DNA of 64,000 nucleotides from assembly GCF_000026185.1 (NCBI RefSeq), contig NC_010694.1:1550001-1614000 (forward strand). Reading direction: 5' to 3'. Positions within the stretch are counted from its first letter, which is position 1; every line of letters starts with the position of its first letter. This document shows positions 25,756 through 33,784 of the stretch, piece after piece. The notes beneath the pieces were generated by a model, which saw nothing but the letters and a program-made list of their open reading frames with translations, had not been told where the DNA came from and searched no databases. Origin of the DNA: Erwinia tasmaniensis Et1/99 (GTDB lineage Bacteria > Pseudomonadota > Gammaproteobacteria > Enterobacterales > Enterobacteriaceae). The translations under genes were made by a program, and so were the position numbers.

Positions 25756-26520
25756 TTACAGGGTATTAAACCACGGATGGGTGCGTTCAATCACGCTGAG
25801 GTGATGTTGTTTGATCCCTTTTTCCAGCTGTGCCGCGGTGGGCAGAGGGTTGTCCCGCAACAGCGCTTCGGCAGTCGCCGCGAAGGCGATAATGCCGCGT
25901 GTGGCGATATCAGCCGCCGCAATATAGTTTGTCAGCAGGGATTGATTGGCGGTGCTTTCTGCCTCTTTTTGGCGACAGTTCACCAGTAGCTCGGCCAATA
26001 GCTGGTAAAGCTGCTGGGCATCGCCCAGTAAAGCGACCCGGCAACCGGATTTTTTTAACACTTTCTCCAACTGGATAAATACCCGCTGATTATCGTCGGT
26101 GCCATACAGTGCGGCCAGCGTTTTGCGCCAACGCAGATAGGTGCGCAAAAAGAACTTATATTGCACCAGCGAGAGGTTGGCCTGCTGCCAGGGAAAATGC
26201 TGAACGGATGTCGCTATCTCGTGCTGCAACCGGGCGAATTGAGTGGAATCATGCGGTTCTCCAGCCAGCAAAGGCTTCAGCTGGTGAATAAACCGCGAAA
26301 TCTCTTCATCGGCCTCCGGCGTAAGCAGCGGCAGCGTTTTACGCTGTTGCAGCAGTTTTAACACCGTCAGGTCGTAAAATGCGGCGCTCACCCTCTCTCC
26401 GGCTAAGAGTGCCCGGTTAAGCTGCTGAATAACGTCGGCTGACTGTACCGTAGATCGTTGCTGCAACAGAATGTCATGTCGCTGGAAGTAGGCCGGAGAT
26501 GGGCTGAGTTCAGTATTCAT
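25756..26520 (-). CDS. Hypothetical helical protein, 254 aa
   Basis: Family not recognised with confidence. The protein is predicted soluble and mostly helical, with no signal peptide, metal motif or known catalytic motif: MNTELSPSPAYFQRHDILLQ at the N-terminus, ELLVNCRQKEAESTANQSLL in the middle and a C-terminal HHLSVIERTHPWFNTL. ATG 26520 has AGAGG 6 nt upstream; the open frame extends further but without a start signal. It is divergent from the metal-type ABC operon at 26805. Confidence 0.7.
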   Translation of the reverse strand: MNTELSPSPAYFQRHDILLQQRSTVQSADVIQQLNRALLAGERVSAAFYDLTVLKLLQQRKTLPLLTPEADEEISRFIHQLKPLLAGEPHDSTQFARLQHEIATSVQHFPWQQANLSLVQYKFFLRTYLRWRKTLAALYGTDDNQRVFIQLEKVLKKSGCRVALLGDAQQLYQLLAELLVNCRQKEAESTANQSLLTNYIAAADIATRGIIAFAATAEALLRDNPLPTAAQLEKGIKQHHLSVIERTHPWFNTL

Positions 26521-26718
26521 CGTTAGCCTCTCGCTGTGAAGGATGTTCCAGCCGCTGGCTGGAGAGCAGGGACAAAGTATGGCAGATAATACGCCCGGCT
26601 GAAGGCCAAATGGCCTTTTCGATGTTAATCCAGACAATCAAGACGCACGCGACATGTTTGCGTTCGCCGGATCGTTTCAGGAGTTATCGTGAAGGTTTGT
26701 AAGCGAAGATTGCTAATT

Positions 26719-26741
26719 GTAATGTTATAAAGTAACGGTTA
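26719..26741. promoter_or_regulatory. Zur-like box upstream of metal ABC operon
   Basis: GTAATGTTATA-a-AGTAACGGTTA. The left half matches 10 of 11 bases of the enterobacterial Zur half-site GAAATGTTATA; the right half matches about 6 of 11. It lies 64 bp before the first gene of the operon. Confidence 0.5.
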
Positions 26742-26804
26742 TTATCCGCCGTGTGGGCCTGGCCTGCATGGTTCCATGTCTCTGGAGAAAGGATAAATAA
26801 TCTG

Positions 26805-28328
26805 ATGTACAAATTTGCACTCTTGCCGCTGCTGACTCTGATGCTCGCCGTCGTCAACGGCCCCGCCAGCGCAGCCCCCGAGCGCATTGCCGCGCTGGTT
26901 GCCCCGTTTGAAATTAAAGGCAGCGATCCCACCCTGTCCGGGGATATTTTCCTGAAAATGTCGATCGTCGAAACGCTGGTCAATGCTGACAGCGCCGGGC
27001 AACCGCTGCCAGGTCTGGCCAGCAGCTGGTCGGTATCCGCCGATGGTCTGCTGTGGCGCTTCAACCTGCGTTCCGGCGTTATGTATCATGACGGAAGCCC
27101 GCTGACGGCGCAAAGCGTGGTCAATGCGCTGGACGTAGCGCGCAGCAAGCCCGGACTGTTAGATAAAGCGCCGATCGCGGCAATTCGTGCTGAAAATCAG
27201 CAGGTACTGATTGAGCTTAAACAGCCTTTTACCCCTTTGCTGAGTATGCTGGCGGAAAACCGCGCGCAGATACTGGCTCCAGCCTCCTATGATGATGCAC
27301 ATAAAGTGGTACAGGTCATCGGTACCGGGCCGTATCGCCTTACCTCGTTCCAGCCGCCGCAAAAACTGACCGTTGCGCGCTTCCATGACTATTGGGGCAG
27401 CGCTCCGTCTATCGAACAGGCCAGTTATATGGCCGTTGGGCGTGCGGAAACCCGGGCGTTACTGGCAGAGAGTGGTGATGCCGATCTGGTGCTGAATCTT
27501 GACCCGGCCAGCCGTAGTCGTCTGAAAAAAAATGCAAAAGTACAGCTGCTGGCGATCGCCATTCCGCGTACCGTGCTGTTGAAGGTCAATGCCGGTTACC
27601 CGCTGCTGAATGACGTACGCGCGCGTCAGGCGTTGAGTATGGCGTTGGATCGCGAGGGCATTGCCCGCGCCATTCTCCGCTATCAGGCGGCTGCCGATCG
27701 GCTGTTTCCGCCTTCCGTCGCGCAGTGGCACAATCCCAGCCTGACGCCGCTGGGCCATAATGTGCCCCAGGCACAGGCCCTGCTGGCCGAACTCGGCTGG
27801 AAACCAGGGGCGGATGGTACGCTGCAACGTAACGGCCAGCCGTTTTCCCTGACGCTCACGACCTATCCCGATCGCCCGGAGCTGCCGCTGATAGCGGCCG
27901 CCATCCAGCAACAGCTGCGCGATATTGGCGTTAAGGTAGCGATCAATTCGACCAACTCTGGCGAGATCGCCGCTAAACATCACGATGGCTCGCTGGAGCT
28001 GGCGCTGGTTGCGCGCAATTTTGCACTGACGCCCGATCCACTCGGCACGCTGTTACAGGACTATGCGCCTCAGGGCGGAGACTGGGGGGCGATGAACTGG
28101 TCAGACGCAACCTTCAATCAGACCTTAGCCGGACTGGTCACGGGTAGCGATCCGGCTGATGGCCAAAAACAGCGTGAACAGTTGACGCGGATCCTGCAAA
28201 GCGAGCTGCCCACTATTCCTGTGGCGTGGTATCAGCAGAGTGCCGCCGTTTCGCACCGTCTGAGTGGTGCCGTTCTTGATCCTTTCGAGCGCAGTTTCGG
28301 ATTGGAAAAAATGAGGTGGGCTGAATGA
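26805..28328 (+). CDS. Nickel/peptide-type ABC transporter substrate-binding protein
   Basis: A 507-aa SBP_bac_5 protein with a signal peptide (residues 1-23, VVNGPASA-AP). Family motifs: VETLVNADSAGQPLPGLASS, WRFNLRSGVMYHDGSPLTAQ, GTGPYRLTSFQPPQKL and ARQALSMALDREGI. It should bind a metal chelate (nickel, zinc or metallophore complex) or an oligopeptide. ATG 26805 has GAGAAAGGA upstream. First gene of a tightly packed four-gene operon; a Zur-like box upstream favours a metal role. Confidence 0.88.
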   Translation: MYKFALLPLLTLMLAVVNGPASAAPERIAALVAPFEIKGSDPTLSGDIFLKMSIVETLVNADSAGQPLPGLASSWSVSADGLLWRFNLRSGVMYHDGSPLTAQSVVNALDVARSKPGLLDKAPIAAIRAENQQVLIELKQPFTPLLSMLAENRAQILAPASYDDAHKVVQVIGTGPYRLTSFQPPQKLTVARFHDYWGSAPSIEQASYMAVGRAETRALLAESGDADLVLNLDPASRSRLKKNAKVQLLAIAIPRTVLLKVNAGYPLLNDVRARQALSMALDREGIARAILRYQAAADRLFPPSVAQWHNPSLTPLGHNVPQAQALLAELGWKPGADGTLQRNGQPFSLTLTTYPDRPELPLIAAAIQQQLRDIGVKVAINSTNSGEIAAKHHDGSLELALVARNFALTPDPLGTLLQDYAPQGGDWGAMNWSDATFNQTLAGLVTGSDPADGQKQREQLTRILQSELPTIPVAWYQQSAAVSHRLSGAVLDPFERSFGLEKMRWAE

Positions 28329-29266
28329 TGCGCATGTTGGGCTACCGCCTGCTGCAGGCTGGGCTGGTGGCGCTGCTGGTGGGCGGACTGACCTTTGTCA
28401 TGATGCGATCGTTGCCCGGAGACAGTGCTTATCGCATTGCCGCCGGACGCTATGGTTATGACCATGTGGATGCGGCTGCGGCCAGCGCGGTGCAGCAGGA
28501 GCTGGGGCTGGATCGTCCAGCCTGGCAAGCGTTGGCGGACTGGTTTATCGAACTGCTGCGCTTTAATCCCGGCAACTCACTGGTTTCCGGCGCGCCGGTG
28601 ATGCAGGAGATCGGCCATCAGCTGGGTCAGTCCCTGCTGCTGGCGGCGGCGGCGCTACTATTATCCCTGCTGCTTGGGCCTCCGTTGGGCCTGATCGCCG
28701 GGCTGTTCCCCGGCGGAAAACTCGACCGGATGCTGCTGGCGATCTCCACCGCGCTGCGTGCGCTGCCGCATTTTGTACTGGGGCTGATCCTGGTGCTGGT
28801 TTTTGCCCTCGGACTCGGTTTTCTGCCTGCGGCGGGCTACGGTGATGCTGAACATCTGCTGCTACCGGCACTGACATTAGCGCTTGGGCTGGCGGCGGTA
28901 TCTTCCCGGGTTGCGCGCAATGCGATGCGCCAGGTTACCGACTCCGACTGGTACCACTTCGGGCGCAGCAAAGGTCTGAATGAACGGACGTTGTTCTGGC
29001 GTCACGGGCTGCGCAATGCCAGCGTGCCGCTGGTCACTTACCTGAGCGTGCAGTTTATCTATCTGATTGAAGGGGTGATTGTGGTGGAAACCCTGTTTGC
29101 CTGGCCGGGAATTGGTCATGCGCTGGTGCATGCCATATTTGCGCGTGATGTTCCTGTGATCCAGGGAACTGCGCTGATCATGGGGCTGTTGTTTGTGCTG
29201 CTCAACGCGCTGAGCGACGGGCTGTGCTACTGGCTCGATCCACGGAGGCATAACCATGATAAATAA
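28325..29266 (+). CDS. Ni/peptide-type ABC permease, DppB/NikB-like
   Basis: A 313-aa inner-membrane permease. It shows a first hydrophobic segment, RSLPGDSAYRIA, six membrane spans in total and the EAA-loop region GRSKGLNERTLFWRHGLRNA, with VVETLFAWPGIG near the C-terminus. The ATG overlaps the binding-protein stop by 4 bp. Partner of the second permease downstream. Confidence 0.9.
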   Translation: MMRMLGYRLLQAGLVALLVGGLTFVMMRSLPGDSAYRIAAGRYGYDHVDAAAASAVQQELGLDRPAWQALADWFIELLRFNPGNSLVSGAPVMQEIGHQLGQSLLLAAAALLLSLLLGPPLGLIAGLFPGGKLDRMLLAISTALRALPHFVLGLILVLVFALGLGFLPAAGYGDAEHLLLPALTLALGLAAVSSRVARNAMRQVTDSDWYHFGRSKGLNERTLFWRHGLRNASVPLVTYLSVQFIYLIEGVIVVETLFAWPGIGHALVHAIFARDVPVIQGTALIMGLLFVLLNALSDGLCYWLDPRRHNHDK

Positions 29267-30059
29267 CCTATTCCGCCGCCTCTCGCTGGCACAGCGTGTT
29301 GGGACAATGTTGCTGCTGCTGTTGGGGATATTTGCCTTTGTTCTGCCATTATTGTGGCCGCAGGATCCTCTGCGTCAGCAGCTGATGCTGGCGTTGCAGT
29401 GGCCTAGTCTGGACGCTCCGCTGGGCTATGACCATCTCGGACGCTCGCTGTTTGCACGCCTCACGGCGGCGATCCGTTTGTCGCTTGGGCTGGCGCTGGT
29501 TAGCGTGTTGAGTGCGCTGATCCCCGGCATTTTTCTTGGCGTACTGGCCGCATGGCGCGGTGGCGTGGTCGACCGCGGCGTCTCGCTGTTGGCAGACGCT
29601 TTTCTTGCGTTGCCGGGGCTGCTGCTGGTTTTACTGTTAACCGCGCTGGTGCCGGACTCAGCCCTGATGCTGTATGTCGGCATTTCGCTGCTGCTCTGGG
29701 TGGAGTATTTCCGCCTTAGTCGCGCCATTGCCCGACCGCTATTGATGTCTCCGGCGGTGCAGGCCTCGCGTCTTTTGGGCTTTGGCCCATGGCTTATTTT
29801 CCGCCGTCATTTGTGGCCAGAGATGGCCCCGGTGGTGCTGACCGTGGCCGCATTTGGTGCAGCCAGCGCCATTATGGCGATTGCCGCACTCGGTTTTGTT
29901 AGCGTTGGCGTACGTCCTCCCACGCCTGAGCTGGGGCTGATGATGACCGAGCTGCTCCCCTACTACGAGGAAGCACCCTATGCCCTGCTGCAACCGGTAG
30001 TGGTGGTGTTTTTACTGGTGTTAAGTCTGCTACTGCTGGCCGGGAGGGAAAAATCATGA
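29256..30059 (+). CDS. Ni/peptide-type ABC permease, DppC/NikC-like
   Basis: A 267-aa inner-membrane permease. APLGYDHLGRSLFARLTAAI near residue 50 is the DppC/NikC hallmark; the EAA-loop region ASRLLGFGPWLIFRRHLWP follows. It overlaps the upstream permease by 11 bp. Confidence 0.9.
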   Translation: MINNLFRRLSLAQRVGTMLLLLLGIFAFVLPLLWPQDPLRQQLMLALQWPSLDAPLGYDHLGRSLFARLTAAIRLSLGLALVSVLSALIPGIFLGVLAAWRGGVVDRGVSLLADAFLALPGLLLVLLLTALVPDSALMLYVGISLLLWVEYFRLSRAIARPLLMSPAVQASRLLGFGPWLIFRRHLWPEMAPVVLTVAAFGAASAIMAIAALGFVSVGVRPPTPELGLMMTELLPYYEEAPYALLQPVVVVFLLVLSLLLLAGREKS

Positions 30060-31447
30060 TCCTGATGAATATCGAAGATGCGGCGGTAAACGGCGGGGAT
30101 CTCTCCGTGCAGCGGCTGTCGTTCACTTTGCAAGCCGGTCAGCCTTTTACCCTGCTGGGCGAGTCCGGATCGGGCAAAAGCCTGCTGGCTCAGGCAGTGA
30201 CAGGTACGTTACCCGATGGATTACAGGCCAGTGGAACGCTGATTTTTGACGGTCAGCGTCACGATCTGGCCAGCCGCCCGGCACGCGCCCTGTGGGGACA
30301 TACGCTGGGGATGTTACCGCAGGAGCCGTGGCTGGCGCTTGACCCCATTATGCGTGCGGGCGACCAGGTGGCGGAAGGTTATCGATTTTTGCGCGCGATG
30401 ACCGTATCGGATGCGCGTGCGCGTGCCATAAGCGATCTACATGCGCTGGGAGTGGCTGATGCTGCCGATAAGCTGCCGCAGGCGCTGTCGGGCGGAATGG
30501 CCCAGCGCGTGGCGTTCGCCGCTGCCCGTGCCGGTGGCGCTCACATTATGGTTGCCGACGAGCCGACAAAAGGGCTTGACGTGGCGCGCCGCGATGAGGT
30601 GATAGATCTGCTGTTACGTGAGGTGCAGGCCGGCGGCGGGCTGTTGACGATCACCCATGATATAGAGCTGGCGCGGAAGATGGGTGGAGAAGTGGCCGTG
30701 ATGCGGCGCGGTGAAATTGTCGAGCGCGGTAGCGCACAGCAGGTACTGACGCGGCCGCAGCATCCCTACACCCAGGCACTGCTTGACGCTGACCCGTCAC
30801 GTTGGCCGCTGCGTGAACCTGCTGAACACGATCGGCGGGTGGTACTGGAAGCCCAGGATCTTAGTATAAGCCGTGGTGGACGCCCGCTGTTCAGCCGCCA
30901 GTCGCTGCGCGTACATGCCGGGGAGGTGATCGGCGTTACCGGGCCAAGCGGCTGTGGCAAGAGTAGCTTTGGCGATATTTTACTGGGGCTGCTGGCCGCC
31001 GACGGCGGTACCGTGACGCGTGACCGCGAGCTGGCGGGGGTCAGATACCAGAAAATCTTTCAGGATCCCCCTTCGGCCTTTGCGCCCCGGGTTACGGTTC
31101 GCCGGACGCTGGAGGATGTTGTACGCCGTCATCGGCTTAACGGGCAGCGCATCGCGCAGCTGATGGATCGGCTAAAACTTTCCCCGCAGCTGCTCGACCG
31201 TTATCCGCCGGAGATCTCTGGCGGCGAACTGCAACGTTTTGCGCTGCTGCGCGTGCTGTTACTCGATCCGGTATTTTTGTTTGCCGACGAGCCGACCTCC
31301 AGACTCGATCTGCTCACCCAGCGGCAGACCATCGAGCTGATGGTCGAAGTGGTGGCGGAGCAAAACTGTGCGCTGCTGATTGTCAGCCACGATGAGGCGC
31401 TTGTTGACCGCATCAGCCATCGCCGTATCAGGTTAGGCGAAGGATAG
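30056..31447 (+). CDS. Fused double ATPase of Ni/peptide-type ABC transporter
   Basis: A 463-aa protein combining the two ATPases that Dpp/Nik systems normally encode separately. Domain 1: GESGSGKSL, signature LSGGMAQRVAF and MVADEPTKGLD. Domain 2 (from about residue 260): GPSGCGKSS, signature ISGGELQRFALLRVLL and FADEPTSRLD. The last gene of the operon, overlapping its neighbour by 4 bp. Domain 2 is shorter than a stand-alone DppF. Both domains keep Walker and signature motifs, so both could hydrolyse ATP. Confidence 0.9.
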   Translation: MILMNIEDAAVNGGDLSVQRLSFTLQAGQPFTLLGESGSGKSLLAQAVTGTLPDGLQASGTLIFDGQRHDLASRPARALWGHTLGMLPQEPWLALDPIMRAGDQVAEGYRFLRAMTVSDARARAISDLHALGVADAADKLPQALSGGMAQRVAFAAARAGGAHIMVADEPTKGLDVARRDEVIDLLLREVQAGGGLLTITHDIELARKMGGEVAVMRRGEIVERGSAQQVLTRPQHPYTQALLDADPSRWPLREPAEHDRRVVLEAQDLSISRGGRPLFSRQSLRVHAGEVIGVTGPSGCGKSSFGDILLGLLAADGGTVTRDRELAGVRYQKIFQDPPSAFAPRVTVRRTLEDVVRRHRLNGQRIAQLMDRLKLSPQLLDRYPPEISGGELQRFALLRVLLLDPVFLFADEPTSRLDLLTQRQTIELMVEVVAEQNCALLIVSHDEALVDRISHRRIRLGEG

Positions 31448-31453
31448 GGGGAG

Positions 31454-31478
31454 GATCGCGCCGGAGGCCGGCGCGATC
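31454..31478. terminator. GC-rich hairpin between convergent genes
   Basis: GATCGCGCCGG-agg-CCGGCGCGATC, 11-bp arms, between the metal ABC operon and the facing binding-protein gene. No T-run, so termination efficiency is uncertain. Confidence 0.6.
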
Positions 31479-31503
31479 GACTGACGTTGGAATATGTGCA
31501 GCG

Positions 31504-32637
31504 TTACTGGGGATGATATTCGATATTTATCGGTTCGTCCGGCAGCCTGGTAAAGGTGCGGATAAGGGTGTGGTAATCGGCAGTTGGGTTGAGTTGCGTA
31601 AACTGTCCGGGGTAAAAGTCTTTTGCCAACATCTCCATACCGATGATGTTGTACGGATGGTTGTAAAAGTGGTGATAGACCGCTGCAACTTTGCCTGCTT
31701 TTACTGCCGGTATATCTTTTACTCCGGTACGGGCACGCAGCTGGTCAAAGGTTGCCTTGATCTCGGCGATATCGGTGTTATAACCCAAAGGGATAACGTG
31801 ACTGCCTTTACCGCCGCGCTTAGATCCACTCATGACGTAGTAGTCGGGATTGAGGGCGATGACCTTTTCTACCGCAATGGTGCCACTGGTGCCGGGCAGC
31901 AGTTCGGAACCGATATTTTTAGCACCGGTGGCCTCCACCAGCCCACCCCAGCCATTGTGACCATGGGTAAAGCAGCAGCCTTCACCGCCGCCGCTGATAC
32001 CTGCAATCGGCTCAACAAACACGGTCGGCTTTGGCGAAACATCTTTTACAGTGGTTTGCAGCGAATTCAGCTTCTGCTGATACCAGTCGGTATAAGCTTT
32101 GGCATTTTCTTCCTGATCCAGAACCTGGCCGAGCAGCGTAATGCTCGCCGCGGTATTTTGCACCGGGTGCAGTTCCGTGTCGACAAACAGCACCGGGATA
32201 TTAAGGGTACTGAGCTGGGCCAGAACGCCGCTTTGCTGTAGGGCAGGCTTAGCACGCAGTTGCGCAATCATCACATCAGGACGTTTGGCAATCACCGTTT
32301 CCAGATTGACTTCTCCCTGGTCAGAGAAACCCATATCCAGAATTTTGTCGGATTGCGGCCAGCGCGTGTGCAGCATATTCCAGCTGCCGTTATCCTGCTT
32401 CTTCATCAAATTATTCCAGGCGACGACGCGGCGGAAAGGATTGTCGCGATCCAGTAAGGCGAGACTGAGAATGTCACGGCCGTCTTGCAGGATCACGCGC
32501 TGAGGTTCCTGCCTGAACTCCACTTTCTGTCCATCCATATCGGTGACGGTCAGTGGGTAGGTGGTGGCAAAACCCAGTGTTGGCAGGGCGAAAATCAGCA
32601 GGGTGGGTAGCGTTTTAAGCGTTGAAATGGCGGTCAT
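31504..32637 (-). CDS. Iron-type (BtuF/FepB fold) ABC substrate-binding protein
   Basis: A 377-aa periplasmic receptor with a signal peptide (residues 1-24, LPTLGFA-TT). The Peripla_BP_2 fold is shown by PLTVTDMDGQKVEFRQEPQR, VNLETVIAKRPDVMIAQL, PVLFVDTE and VIALNPDYYVMSG. A GGGEGCCFTHGHNGWGGLVE stretch is like that of YiuA-type receptors. A near-perfect Fur box 29-43 bp upstream of the ATG implies iron repression, so a siderophore or haem is the likely cargo. No permease or ATPase accompanies it, so it must use another system's. Confidence 0.87.
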   Translation of the reverse strand: MTAISTLKTLPTLLIFALPTLGFATTYPLTVTDMDGQKVEFRQEPQRVILQDGRDILSLALLDRDNPFRRVVAWNNLMKKQDNGSWNMLHTRWPQSDKILDMGFSDQGEVNLETVIAKRPDVMIAQLRAKPALQQSGVLAQLSTLNIPVLFVDTELHPVQNTAASITLLGQVLDQEENAKAYTDWYQQKLNSLQTTVKDVSPKPTVFVEPIAGISGGGEGCCFTHGHNGWGGLVEATGAKNIGSELLPGTSGTIAVEKVIALNPDYYVMSGSKRGGKGSHVIPLGYNTDIAEIKATFDQLRARTGVKDIPAVKAGKVAAVYHHFYNHPYNIIGMEMLAKDFYPGQFTQLNPTADYHTLIRTFTRLPDEPINIEYHPQ

Positions 32638-32665
32638 GGTGAGGATATCCCGGTCAGTCAGTTGA

Positions 32666-32680
32666 TGATAAATATTATCA
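32666..32680. promoter_or_regulatory. Fur box
   Basis: TGATAAATATTATCA, one mismatch from the 7-1-7 Fur motif TGATAATnATTATCA, located upstream of the binding-protein gene at 32637. Confidence 0.85.
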
Positions 32681-32915
32681 TTCTTCTTAAGGAAGTTGTA
32701 TTTATGCCTGGGCGTTGACGGAGCCCGGCACCTTTACACTGAAAAATGAGAGGCTGATTCCACCTGTGGCTCATTTTGCGCACCGTTACCCATCGTGAGT
32801 CCCTCGTTCTGCTTTTGTCACTCATCTCGCTTAATCTGATGACAGTTTCTGCATCACGGCAGAAATCCATTGTCTTTAACCTGCAGTTCATGGAGAAAGA
32901 TTTTCAGATTGCCAA

Positions 32916-32932
32916 TATCGTAATTTGCGATA
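32916..32932. promoter_or_regulatory. Candidate HigA operator
   Basis: TATCG-TAATTTG-CGATA inverted repeat 16 bp upstream of the higB start, where an autoregulatory antitoxin would bind. Confidence 0.55.
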
Positions 32933-32947
32933 ATATAGGGGCGCAAC

Positions 32948-33310
32948 ATGCGAGTCATCACGGCAAAGGCTGTTACAGAGGCTATGCAAAAACACGCGCA
33001 GTGGCGGGTTGGTTTGAAGCTATGGCTTAGCGTGTTCAATACACCGACGCTGCGTTTTAATTCTTTTTCACAGCTGCAGACGCACTGGTTACAGGTTTCA
33101 GGCTGGGATCTGGACTTTATAGCCTGCGCGCGACTTAAGACAGAGAGTCGTAAGGGGCCGCTGGATATCTGCGTATTTGATATTCATAAAAATCAGTGCC
33201 GTTTAGTGACATGGATTAACACCAGGTCAGGGACTTTGTACATTAAACAGGTTTGTTCACATGCCGATTACGACAAATGGTGGCGCGATCAAACCAAAGC
33301 GAAGAGGTGA
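32948..33310 (+). CDS. higB: HigB-family mRNA interferase toxin
   Basis: A 120-aa toxin of the HigB_toxin (RelE-fold) family. The diagnostic C-terminal run is VFDIHKNQCRLVTWINTRSG followed by TLYIKQVCSHADYDKWW. It would cleave mRNA on ribosomes when freed from its antitoxin. It is upstream of the antitoxin gene, the typical higBA order, and its stop lies directly before the higA start region. ATG at 32948. Confidence 0.85.
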   Translation: MRVITAKAVTEAMQKHAQWRVGLKLWLSVFNTPTLRFNSFSQLQTHWLQVSGWDLDFIACARLKTESRKGPLDICVFDIHKNQCRLVTWINTRSGTLYIKQVCSHADYDKWWRDQTKAKR

Positions 33311-33313
33311 ATG

Positions 33314-33784
33314 ATGGAAAGATTGTCGCCGAATACACTCCAGCTGGAGGGGCTTATCGCCAGCCTGCCACTGCTGCTACAAACCACGGCAGGCCAACTG
33401 GAGGCCTTGTCGCTCCTGCTGCGCTCCTGCACTAACCCAGTCGAAAATGACGGCGATTTGCAGGGGCGAATGGCATTGATTGATGCCCTGTACGCCTGTG
33501 CCACAGACGTTGAGCATTTTGCTGCCCAGTGTGCTGAACGGGTGGCTGACCGTGTACACGAATATGAGATGAAGCATCTACGGATGCCCGATGTGTCTCC
33601 CGGTGAGGCGCTATCCGTATTGATGAAAGAGCGCGGCATCCGCCAGGTTGATCTGCAACATATTGCCACGCAGAGCGTTATCTCTGACATCATCAACGGC
33701 AAACGCGCCATGAACGTGTCACAGATCAAGGGACTGGCAAGATTTTTCCGTGTTCCGGTGGACATGTTTATCGGTCAGTCATGA
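33314..33784 (+). CDS. higA: HigA-type antitoxin with XRE helix-turn-helix
   Basis: A 156-aa protein with an N-terminal toxin-binding or dimer region and a C-terminal HTH: SPGEALSVLMKERGIRQVDL, then ATQSVISDIINGKRAMN and QIKGLARFFRVPVDMFI. It should neutralise HigB and repress the operon. I prefer ATG 33314 (AGAGG 6 nt upstream) over the adjacent ATG 33311. Its end overlaps the convergent FAD monooxygenase gene by 17 bp. The long N-terminal extension is like the YgjM subgroup. Confidence 0.85.
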   Translation: MERLSPNTLQLEGLIASLPLLLQTTAGQLEALSLLLRSCTNPVENDGDLQGRMALIDALYACATDVEHFAAQCAERVADRVHEYEMKHLRMPDVSPGEALSVLMKERGIRQVDLQHIATQSVISDIINGKRAMNVSQIKGLARFFRVPVDMFIGQS

